Positions 1 through 6,015 of a DNA stretch of 13,864 nt are shown piece by piece (position 1 is the first letter of the stretch; each line of letters opens with the position of its first letter). The stretch covers positions 1-13,864 of the forward strand of contig WQRM01000018.1 in assembly GCA_009786735.1 (NCBI GenBank), written 5' to 3'. A program made the translations under genes and the position numbers. The stretch comes from Oscillospiraceae bacterium. GTDB taxonomy: Bacteria > Bacillota > Clostridia > Oscillospirales > Acutalibacteraceae. The notes under the pieces are model-generated. The model was not told the origin of the DNA. It did not search any database and worked only from the letters and a program-made list of their open reading frames with translations.

Positions 1-86
1 CCTCCCGCAAATTTCCATGCGTAAATCCGCAGAAATTCGGGGGGGGGGGCAATTTTGGCTAATTTGCACAATCGCAAACAAGCAAA
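1..86. other. Left edge, no gene recognised
   Basis: I see no supported gene here. The stretch holds an uninterrupted run of 11 G (39-49) and AT-rich flanks. The plus-strand open frames crossing it have no ribosome site and run into the microprotein gene on the other strand. Confidence 0.6.
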
Positions 87-115
87 CACCCGCGCAGGTC
101 AAACCCGCGCAGGTG
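87..115 (-). terminator. Probable terminator of the microprotein transcript
   Basis: On the minus strand CACCTGCGCGGG, loop TTTGA, CCTGCGCGGGTG forms a 12-bp stem with two G-U pairs, followed by TTTGCTTGTTTGC. It arises from a direct repeat of CCCGCGCAGGT (89-99 and 104-114). On the plus strand the same stem has two A-C mismatches but is followed by CTTTTTGG. Confidence 0.5.
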
Positions 116-232
116 CTTTTTGGTTGCTTACCAACCTTTATGTTCCCAATTATCATCCAAGGAGTTTCCACTCATCTTGTTTTCTCCAAGGCCGCCAGCC
201 CAAGGCTTCAAGGCCTTCCAAGTCCTTGGCCG
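87..232 (-). ncRNA. Possible structured RNA or 3' structured tail (family unknown)
   Basis: Downstream of microprotein B the minus strand can fold into a chain of hairpins. CCAAGG/CCTTGG (224-229 with 186-191) encloses AAGGC/GCCTT (213-217 with 202-206). GAGT-GGAA-ACTC (162-173) has a GNRA-type tetraloop. GGTTG/CAACC (132-136 with 122-126) and the 12-bp stem at 87-115 follow. The G-U pairs and the GGAA loop only work on the minus strand, which argues for that orientation. I cannot match it to a named RNA family. It may be a free RNA, a 3' UTR of the microprotein transcript, or chance in repeat-like DNA (AAGGC/GCCTT is repeated). Confidence 0.35.
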
Positions 233-236
233 GTGA

Positions 237-368
237 CTAGCAACAGTTGCAGTTGTCGCCGCCGAACAGGCCATTGCCACAGCATTGGTTGTTGTTGCCG
301 CCTCCCATTGCTCCGATGACGAAAAGGATAAGCAGCAGCGGTAACAATGCGCTGAAGTTGCCGTTCAT
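237..368 (-). CDS. Cys-rich membrane microprotein B (43 aa)
   Basis: The second tiny gene starts at ATG 368 with GGGGGG about seven bases upstream and stops at TAG 237-239. The protein begins MNGNFSA, has one strong transmembrane helix (LLPLLLILFVIGAMGGG), then NNNQCCGNG and a short tail LFGGDNCNCC: five Cys, all after the helix. The layout (Asn/Gly, helix, Cys-Gly-Asn tail) matches microprotein A, so the two look like divergent paralogues in one transcript. The helix with a Gly-rich exit also recalls small YjcZ-type sporulation proteins of Bacillus, but the Cys tail does not, and I do not assign it there. No function is known to me. Its 3' side leads into possible structured RNA. Confidence 0.7.
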   Translation of the reverse strand: MNGNFSALLPLLLILFVIGAMGGGNNNQCCGNGLFGGDNCNCC

Positions 369-400
369 GAGATGACCCCCCGTTTTTTCAGATTTGTTTT

Positions 401-441
401 GTGCATAGCATGTTTATGCGCGGCCGGGCTGCCTTATGCAC
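401..441 (-). other. Intercistronic hairpin between the two microprotein genes
   Basis: GTGCATA (401-407) pairs perfectly with TATGCAC (435-441), enclosing a smaller GCAT-GTTT-ATGC hairpin (408-419). It has no T-run on the minus strand (AAAACAAAT follows). It looks more like an RNA stability or processing element than a terminator. Confidence 0.4.
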
Positions 442-458
442 GAGTTTTGCGCTTGTGC

Positions 459-578
459 TTAGCTGTTGCAGCAGCAGCTGTTGCAGCAGCTGTCGAAGTT
501 ACCGCCGCCGTTGCCGCCATTGCAGCACATCATCAGGATGAGGATCATGAACATCATGTTGTTGTTTCCGCAGAACAT
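459..578 (-). CDS. Cys-rich membrane microprotein A (39 aa)
   Basis: This is a very short gene supported by an excellent ribosome site (AAAGGAGG at 586-593, seven bases before ATG). The protein begins MFCGNNN, continues with a short hydrophobic helix (MMFMILILMM) and ends in a Cys/Gly/Asn tail (CCNGGNGGGNFD then SCCNSCCCNS): eight Cys after the helix plus one before it. I do not recognise a named family. Similar N-rich starts, one short helix and CC-Gly-Asn tails occur in many uncharacterised Clostridia proteins, as far as I recall. The tail could bind metal, cross-link by disulfides or coat a surface; none of this is shown. A second protein of the same design follows 90 bases downstream. The gene could not be a chance frame easily, given the ribosome site and the shared design. 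Confidence 0.75.
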   Translation of the reverse strand: MFCGNNNMMFMILILMMCCNGGNGGGNFDSCCNSCCCNS

Positions 579-613
579 CGTGTGGCCTCCTTTCGTTTTA
601 GCCTTACACTGTC

Positions 614-642
614 ATCATATGCGCCTGCGCAAAAAGAGTGAA
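614..642 (-). promoter_or_regulatory. Candidate promoter for the Cys-rich microproteins
   Basis: On the minus strand TTCACT (637-642) and TATGAT (614-619) are 17 bases apart, a fair sigma-A match. The same -10 region reads CATATGAT, which also fits the CATAnnnT pattern of the mother-cell sporulation factors sigma-E/K. It lies about 35 bases before the first microprotein start and beyond the upstream terminator, so an independent promoter is expected here. Confidence 0.45.
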
Positions 643-651
643 AGATAATTC

Positions 652-755
652 TTAATTCATAATTAACATAAGAGCAAACCCCCAGCACAGACGGAAGCTC
701 CGTCTATACTGAGGGTTGCGTTTTAGCCAATTATGCATTATGCATTGTGAATTAA
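652..755. mobile_element. AT-rich inverted-repeat unit carrying the terminator
   Basis: TTAATTCATAAT (652-663) and its complement with one mismatch (744-755) bracket the terminator. The inner right arm holds ATGCATTATGCATT, an AT version of the ATGCGTAATGCG repeats in the nadB element. The right end abuts the permease stop codon at 757. It could be a member of the same short-repeat family that moved in with a terminator hairpin, or only AT-rich DNA around a terminator. Confidence 0.45.
677..717 (-). terminator. Terminator hairpin behind the large permease
   Basis: Two 19-base arms pair around an AGC/GCT loop with three mismatches; the core is ACGGA/TCCGT and the foot is AACCC/GGGTT. On the minus strand the stem runs into TTTGCTCTTATG, and on the plus strand into GCGTTTT, so it may work in both directions. 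It lies 40 bases after the permease stop. Confidence 0.7.
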
Positions 756-756
756 A

Positions 757-3700
757 CTACTCCACGCTCTTGAGCGCCTCAACCATGTTGATGCCCTTGA
801 TGCGGAAGTGCATCACCACGTTGATGCCCACGGCGAACACGAGGGTCACCAGCCCCGCGGCGATGAACACCCACGGCACCAGCGTGCGCACGAACATCAT
901 GCTCTCGATTTCCGCCTGGCGGATGATATAGCCGAAAATCGGCACGCCCAGCGCAAGCCCGGCAGCAATGCCCAGCACCGACAAAATGATGTTCTCGCGA
1001 TAGATGAACATGTCGGTCTGCTTGTCGCTAAAGCCCAGCACCTTGATGGTGGCCAGCTCCCGAATGCGCTCATAGATGTTGATGATGTTGAGGTTATACA
1101 GCACCACGAACGCAAGGGCGCCCGATGCCGCCACAAACACCACCGTCACCACGTCACGCATCACGCGCAGTTGCGCGCCCACGCTGTCGATGATCGTTTG
1201 GTTAAACGCCACCGCCATCACGTGCACGGTGTCGGTCAGGTCGCGAGCCAGAGCAGTGCGGTCTTCCATGGCGGTGGCAAGGGTGTCGCCGGTCAGCCCC
1301 GCCACACGCAGGCTGGGGTTGAGGTTCACCAGCACCATGTTGAACTCACACGGCATGCCGAAGGTCTGCTCAAAATACGCAGGCGACACATAGATCCAAT
1401 GGTAGATATAGTTGTAGTTGATGGCCGCCACGCGCATGTTGGCCTGTTGCAGCCCCCAATGCACCGTGATGGTGTCACCCACGCCGATGTCCATGATCTC
1501 CGCCAGCTTGCCGTTGATGATCGCGCCTTCGCTGGCCAGATGCAGTTGCTCGCCGGTGTCGTTGTCAATCAACTGCACAAACTCGTCAAAGTTTTCCGTC
1601 GTTTCCGGCACCGAAAGCCGTGCGGGCACTTGGCGGTCAAAGCCTGCGGTGTCCACATACAGCTGCTGAATGAACGCCGGCAAAATACTGGTGATATCCC
1701 CCGTCTGCAGGTGTGGGGCGAAGGCCTCCAGCTGCACGGTGTCACCGGCACGCATCGGCACTTGCAGGTTTGCCTGCGCGTCAAAGCGCATAATGCTTTC
1801 CGGACCAAACTGGCGGTTGAGCATCGTGCCCAACGAGTCGCCAATGCCAAAGCCCACCACCAGCAACGCCGTGCACGCCATGATACCCGTGAAGGTCATC
1901 AGTCCGCGCATCTTGTTGCGCATGAGATTACGCGTGGTCACCTTGCCGGTGAAGCCCATGCGGTTCCAGATAAACGGCACGCGCTCCAGCATCACGCGTT
2001 TGCCCGCGCGCGGCGCTTTCGGGCGCATGAGCACCGACGGATGATTGCGCACATTCACCACAACAGACGCAAGCACTGCGCCCACCGTGGAAATTAGCGC
2101 CGCCGCCACACCAATCACGGCTTCCAGCGGGAAGAACCCGAAGGGCATGGTGGGAATCAAATACAGAATTTGATAGGCGAAGAAAATCGCCTGCGGAACG
2201 AACAGGAAGCCGATTGCCGTGCCCAAAATCGCGCCCAGCACACCGGCTGACGCAGCATAGAAGATATACTTCAGCGAAATGCTCGCCGCCGAATAGCCCG
2301 CAGCTTTCAACATCCCCATTTGCTTGCGGTCGTCTTTTACCATGCGCGTCATGGTGGAGAAACTCACCAAGCTCGCCACCAGGAAGAACAAAATCGGGAA
2401 GGCGATGGCGAACTGCTGCATGCTGTCGGCCGTGTCACCAAAGTTGGTGTAGCCGGGGAAGTGGTCACGGTTGTTGGTCATCCACTGCGCATCAGGCAGC
2501 GTCACCAGCAGATTCTCTGCCTGGCGCAGCAAGCGCTCGCTGTTGGCAATGCGCTGCAGACCAAAGTTCTGCTCTTGCAGGGCGATTTGCAGGTCACGCT
2601 CGGCTTGCTCAAACTCATGCTGCATGATGGCAAACATGATGTCTGCGTTGTTCAGCCAGTGTTGCGCGTCCAGCATTTGCGTTTCAGCTTCCAGAATGTC
2701 ACGCCGTGCCGCTTCATAGGCATCGAGCTCCCGCAGATACGGACCAAAGCGTGCCAGTCGCGCGCGCTCGTGTTCCAGGTCAAGCCGCGCTTCTTCCAAC
2801 ATAATCTCTTGGAAGTCCATGTCCACGCGTGCTTCTTCCAGCATGCGCGTCACGCCCGCCACGTTTGCGTCACCGGGATTCATCGGGAAGTAAATGCTCA
2901 AAATCGCAATCGCGTTGCCCATGCGGGCGGGGTCGCCGCTTTCTAATATAGCTTCTGCGGTTTCAATTGCCGCGCGACCAACCTGCAGCCCCATGTCCGC
3001 CATTTCCCAGCTTTCTTGTGCGGTTCTCATGCGGTTTTGCGCGTGAATATAATCCTCACGCGAATAGGGGATCGTCGCCCGGCGAGCGTGCGCCACCATG
3101 TAGCGCTCGTGGGCTGCTTCAAACTCCGCCAGATTCTGCTCAAATTCCGCCATCAAGCGGTCATAGCGCTCCTGCGCGGTTTCGGCAAGCAGCTCTTGGC
3201 GGCGCGCCTCCAGCTCCGCAGGACGGTCGGCGAGGGCTTGGGTGAGCTCTTCCACTTGCTCGCGCGCAGCTTCCAGCTCGGCACGTCCGTTTTCAATTTC
3301 TTCTTCCAACTGCGGACCAATGCGTGCCGTGCGCTGGGCGAGAATGCGCTGCGCTTCTTCCTCCACGGTTTCACGCACGCGCCGCACCAGATAGTCATAC
3401 TCCGCCGTGTAGGGCGCATGGCCACGCGAGCCCGCCACGCCAACGAGCAGCGTGGTGTAATACGGACGATGGAACGCGCGGTTGGGGATGTAAATATAGC
3501 CCGACAGCTCGCCGCCGCCAGCCTGCGACGCACCCAGTTCCATCGCAAGGAACTCCGGCGTGTGCACCACACCAACAATCGTGTAAATCACACCGCCGTC
3601 GTGGCGTTCTTCCACGCCGGGGGCGTTGCGCACGGTGTCCAGCAAGTTCTCGTGGTCGCCGCGCACCAAGATGCGTTGGTTCACCGAAAACCGCTGCGGC

Positions 3701-4197
3701 TCCATGCGGTTGGCATAGGCGCTAACCACCGCTTCGTTGTAGTTCTCCGGCCAGCGACCTTGCACCAAGCGCAGCGTGTTCAAACGGTCGCTGCGTTGGT
3801 TGTCTTCGTCATAGCCCTCAAAGTCGTGCCCAATCACGCGGATAACATAGGGCGCGCCGGTCATGCCTTGCGCCATCACCGGGTCATAGCTGCCCGGCAG
3901 CGGCGGGTCAAACAAAATGCCGTCCACAAAGCGCGACAGCGTCACGTTTTCCACGCCAGAAAGCTCAAGCACGGCCAAGCGGTCGTGTTCGTCAAAGCCA
4001 ACGGTAGACTGAATCACGATGTCCGCCAAGTGCAGCTCGGCGAAAAATTCATACGCCGCCGCACGCATGCCCGGCGACACCGCACGCAGGCCCGTGAAAA
4101 AGCCCACGCCCAGCGCAACGATAATCACAATGGAGATAAAGCGCGGCAACGTGCGCCGCATCGAGCGCAGCGTGTCGCGAAACAGGGCTCTAGTCAT
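757..4197 (-). CDS. Giant FtsX-type ABC permease with coiled-coil insert
   Basis: The protein is 1146 residues from ATG at 4197, chosen because GGGGGG lies six bases upstream (a GTG at 4200 adds one residue). Numbering here counts from that GTG. Segments: membrane helix 21-43 after a basic start; extracytoplasmic domain 44-270; a Glu/Arg/Ala-rich helical stretch 270-565 with coiled-coil character, broken near 420-450; FtsX core with helices around 597-618, 643-675 and 690-715; a second long MacB-like half opening with the helix TGIMACTALLVVGFGIG (770s); and a final FtsX domain with three helices from about 1010 (VVFVAASGALAFVVLYNLN, IILSVLGIAAGLALGVPIF, WVFIAAGLVTLVFAVGINVV). One polypeptide thus holds both permease halves. 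The insert would project outside the membrane and may reach the wall or a substrate. Partner is the upstream zinc-ribbon ATPase. Cargo unknown. Confidence 0.9.
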   Translation of the reverse strand: MTRALFRDTLRSMRRTLPRFISIVIIVALGVGFFTGLRAVSPGMRAAAYEFFAELHLADIVIQSTVGFDEHDRLAVLELSGVENVTLSRFVDGILFDPPLPGSYDPVMAQGMTGAPYVIRVIGHDFEGYDEDNQRSDRLNTLRLVQGRWPENYNEAVVSAYANRMEPQRFSVNQRILVRGDHENLLDTVRNAPGVEERHDGGVIYTIVGVVHTPEFLAMELGASQAGGGELSGYIYIPNRAFHRPYYTTLLVGVAGSRGHAPYTAEYDYLVRRVRETVEEEAQRILAQRTARIGPQLEEEIENGRAELEAAREQVEELTQALADRPAELEARRQELLAETAQERYDRLMAEFEQNLAEFEAAHERYMVAHARRATIPYSREDYIHAQNRMRTAQESWEMADMGLQVGRAAIETAEAILESGDPARMGNAIAILSIYFPMNPGDANVAGVTRMLEEARVDMDFQEIMLEEARLDLEHERARLARFGPYLRELDAYEAARRDILEAETQMLDAQHWLNNADIMFAIMQHEFEQAERDLQIALQEQNFGLQRIANSERLLRQAENLLVTLPDAQWMTNNRDHFPGYTNFGDTADSMQQFAIAFPILFFLVASLVSFSTMTRMVKDDRKQMGMLKAAGYSAASISLKYIFYAASAGVLGAILGTAIGFLFVPQAIFFAYQILYLIPTMPFGFFPLEAVIGVAAALISTVGAVLASVVVNVRNHPSVLMRPKAPRAGKRVMLERVPFIWNRMGFTGKVTTRNLMRNKMRGLMTFTGIMACTALLVVGFGIGDSLGTMLNRQFGPESIMRFDAQANLQVPMRAGDTVQLEAFAPHLQTGDITSILPAFIQQLYVDTAGFDRQVPARLSVPETTENFDEFVQLIDNDTGEQLHLASEGAIINGKLAEIMDIGVGDTITVHWGLQQANMRVAAINYNYIYHWIYVSPAYFEQTFGMPCEFNMVLVNLNPSLRVAGLTGDTLATAMEDRTALARDLTDTVHVMAVAFNQTIIDSVGAQLRVMRDVVTVVFVAASGALAFVVLYNLNIINIYERIRELATIKVLGFSDKQTDMFIYRENIILSVLGIAAGLALGVPIFGYIIRQAEIESMMFVRTLVPWVFIAAGLVTLVFAVGINVVMHFRIKGINMVEALKSVE

Positions 4198-4209
4198 CAC
4201 TATCCCCCC

Positions 4210-5076
4210 TTACCATTCTAAGTCTGCCACGTTCATCGGGCTTGGGTTCACCGTCACGTCATACACCTGCCCGCTACGCATGCGCACCACACGGTCAGCA
4301 ATGGGCTCAAAGGCCATGTTGTGGCTGATAATCACCACTGTCGTGCCCGTTTGGCGGCAAGTGTCTTGCAGCAGCTGCAAAATCTGCTTGCCGGTTTCGT
4401 AGTCAAGCGCGCCGGTGGGTTCGTCGCACAGCAACAAGCGCGGATTCTTCGCCAGCGCCCGTGCGATGGACACACGTTGCTGCTCACCGCCCGAAAGCTG
4501 CGCGGGAAAGCTGTCCATGCGGTCATGCAACCCAACCATGTTCAGCACATCCTCGGGCTTCAGCGGATCTTTGCTCAACTGCGTGGCAATTTCCACGTTC
4601 TCAAGCGCCGTCAAGTTCGGAATCAAGTTGTAAAACTGGAACACAAAGCCCACTTGGTTGCGGCGATAGTCAATCAGCTGCTTGTTGGAAAGCGACGTGA
4701 TCGTGCGACCGTCCACCTGCACTTCGCCGCCGGTCACGCTGTCAATGCCGCCGAGCACGTTGAGCGCCGTGGTCTTGCCCGCACCCGACGAGCCGATGAT
4801 CAAACACAGCTCACCCTCGGCAATGTCAAACGTCGCACGGTCAAGCGCATCAATCTTCACTTCGCCCATGGTGTACTGCTTCGACACATCGTTGAACGCA
4901 ATGAACACAGGACCTGTGCGCGCAGGCGGCGCATAGGTCGCTTGTTCGGTCGCGGGTGCTGGTGGCGGGGTGTAGTTGTTCACGCGAGGCGCTTCTTCGC
5001 CCATCACACGGTGACCACAACTGTCGCAGAACATGGCGTTTTCCTCCAGGTGCACGCCACAAACTTCACAAAACAT
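4210..5076 (-). CDS. ABC ATPase of the MacB/LolD class with N-terminal zinc ribbon
   Basis: This 288-residue protein begins [21 protein letters not shown], two CxxC pairs (C3, C6, C17, C20) that form a zinc-ribbon knuckle. A Pro/Ala/Thr-rich linker (about 28-55) leads to a canonical ATPase. Walker A is GSSGAGKTT (95-103), the Q-loop is Q147, the signature is LSGGEQQRV (194-202), Walker B is [12 protein letters not shown] (214-225) and the switch histidine is H252. This ATPase class works with FtsX-type permeases as mechanotransmission machines rather than simple pores (MacB, LolCDE, BceAB). The zinc ribbon is an addition I would not expect in those proteins. It could be a protein-interaction or redox/metal-sensing module; that is inference. 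The permease starts 12 bases after the stop, and a dedicated strong promoter lies upstream. Confidence 0.92.
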   Translation of the reverse strand: MFCEVCGVHLEENAMFCDSCGHRVMGEEAPRVNNYTPPPAPATEQATYAPPARTGPVFIAFNDVSKQYTMGEVKIDALDRATFDIAEGELCLIIGSSGAGKTTALNVLGGIDSVTGGEVQVDGRTITSLSNKQLIDYRRNQVGFVFQFYNLIPNLTALENVEIATQLSKDPLKPEDVLNMVGLHDRMDSFPAQLSGGEQQRVSIARALAKNPRLLLCDEPTGALDYETGKQILQLLQDTCRQTGTTVVIISHNMAFEPIADRVVRMRSGQVYDVTVNPSPMNVADLEW

Positions 5077-5081
5077 AGAGC

Positions 5082-5089
5082 TTCCTCCC
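5082..5089 (-). promoter_or_regulatory. Ribosome site fixing the ATPase start at 5076
   Basis: GGGAGGAA lies five bases before ATG at 5076. It decides this start over the in-frame upstream codon at 5091, which would place the ribosome site inside the gene (residues GGSS). Confidence 0.8.
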
Positions 5090-5136
5090 AAAATCTCGTT
5101 ATCACTTCGTCGCGCCTCCGCGCATAAATCCTACTT

Positions 5137-5165
5137 ATTATAACATATTTTTTTGGACAAGTCAA
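5137..5165 (-). promoter_or_regulatory. Strong sigma-A promoter for the zinc-ribbon ABC system
   Basis: On the minus strand TTGACT (5160-5165) and TATAAT (5137-5142) are separated by exactly 17 bases, with TG one base before the -10 (extended -10) and an A7 run in the spacer. Transcription would begin near 5130, leaving a leader of about 50 bases. It lies directly behind the nadC stop, so this ABC unit has its own promoter as well as possible read-through. No clear operator palindrome overlaps it. Confidence 0.9.
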
Positions 5166-5166
5166 T

Positions 5167-6015
5167 TCATTTCACAATCCGCATGCTGATATTCGCCGCC
5201 TGCACCGAATGCGTCACCGCGCCCAGGCTCAACACATCCACGCCGGTTTGCGCAACCTCGCGGGCATTCGCAAGTGTGATGTCACCCGACGCCTCCGCAA
5301 TCACGGCACGCGGCTGTCCGCGCAGCCAGCTCACTGCCTCTCGCATCGCTTCAATCGTCATGTTGTCCAGCATAATCACATCCGCGCCGGCAGCATAGGC
5401 CTGCTGCACCTCATCAAGATTGCGCGTCTCCACCTCAATTTTCACCATGTGCCCAACGCCCGCGCGCACCTGCGCCACCGCCCGCTCAATGCTCCCACAA
5501 GCATCCACGTGGTTATCTTTGAGCATCACCGCATCGCTCAAGTTAAAGCGATGGTTGCGCCCACCGCCGCAGGTCACGGCATACTTCTGCAGTGCACGCA
5601 GCCCGGGCAGCGTCTTGCGCGTGTCGGCGATGGCAGCGCCTGTGCCTTCAACCGCCTCCACCAGCGCATGCGTCGCGGTTGCCACGCCCGTGAGGTGTTG
5701 CAGCAGATTCAACGCCGTGCGCTCGCCTTGCAGCAGCATAGCCGTTGGACCACGCAGCTCCAGCAGCACATCACCGCAGTTGAACCGCTCGCCATCACGT
5801 ACCTTCAGCTCGCAGGTCACGCCTTCGCCAAGCAGCGCAAACACGCGCGCGAAAATTTCACCGCCGCACATCACGCCAGCTTGATTCGCCACGAGATACG
5901 CACGGCTTTCGTGCTCCGGCGTGAACAAGTGCGCGCACGACAAATCAACATAGTGCATGTCCTCCTTCAGCGCGCGCAAAATCACATCATCCACGATAAA
6001 TTGCGGTAATTTCAC
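5167..6015 (-). CDS. nadC: Nicotinate-nucleotide pyrophosphorylase (carboxylating)
   Basis: This 282-residue quinolinate phosphoribosyltransferase makes nicotinate mononucleotide from quinolinate and PRPP. Conserved segments are ALKEDMHYVDLS, ERTALNLLQHLTGVATAT, ADTRKTLPGLRALQKYAV, CGGGRNHRFNLSDAVMLKDNH, KIEVETRNLDEV, ADVIMLDNM and VDVLSLGAVTHS. I chose the GTG at 6015 rather than the upstream frame opening at 6048. GGAGGAA lies six bases before this GTG, the protein then starts at KLPQFIVDDVI as expected, and GTG overlaps the nadB stop as GTGA. Coupled translation of NadB and NadC is therefore likely. The EASGDIT segment departs slightly from the more usual EASGGI. There is no terminator after the gene; a strong promoter for the next unit begins within two bases of its stop. 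Confidence 0.95.
   Translation of the reverse strand: MKLPQFIVDDVILRALKEDMHYVDLSCAHLFTPEHESRAYLVANQAGVMCGGEIFARVFALLGEGVTCELKVRDGERFNCGDVLLELRGPTAMLLQGERTALNLLQHLTGVATATHALVEAVEGTGAAIADTRKTLPGLRALQKYAVTCGGGRNHRFNLSDAVMLKDNHVDACGSIERAVAQVRAGVGHMVKIEVETRNLDEVQQAYAAGADVIMLDNMTIEAMREAVSWLRGQPRAVIAEASGDITLANAREVAQTGVDVLSLGAVTHSVQAANISMRIVK

Noticed and set aside
128..175. 15-codon minus-strand frame (MSGNSLDDNWEHKGW) with GGAGAA upstream
   Set aside because: Too short, the ribosome site is ordinary, and the same bases form the GNRA and GGTTG hairpins. Kept only as part of the possible RNA.
17..319. Plus-strand frames at the left edge (100 and 61 codons)
   Set aside because: No ribosome site, and they overlap microprotein B and the hairpin region; composition is not protein-like.
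459..490. GCAGCAGCTGTTGCAGCAGC as a regulatory palindrome
   Set aside because: It is fully explained by consecutive Cys and Ser/Asn codons of microprotein A.
372..641. Plus-strand frame opposite microprotein A
   Set aside because: Its Ala/Val repeats are the reverse reading of the GCAGCA-rich Cys codons of the minus-strand gene, which has the far better ribosome site.
808..2097. 429-codon plus-strand open frame
   Set aside because: It lies antisense to the FtsX-type permease, is extremely His/Arg/Ala-rich, has no ribosome site and resembles no family. It is a GC-driven shadow.
3016..4221. 401-codon plus-strand open frame
   Set aside because: Same composition bias, opposite the same permease gene; a shadow.
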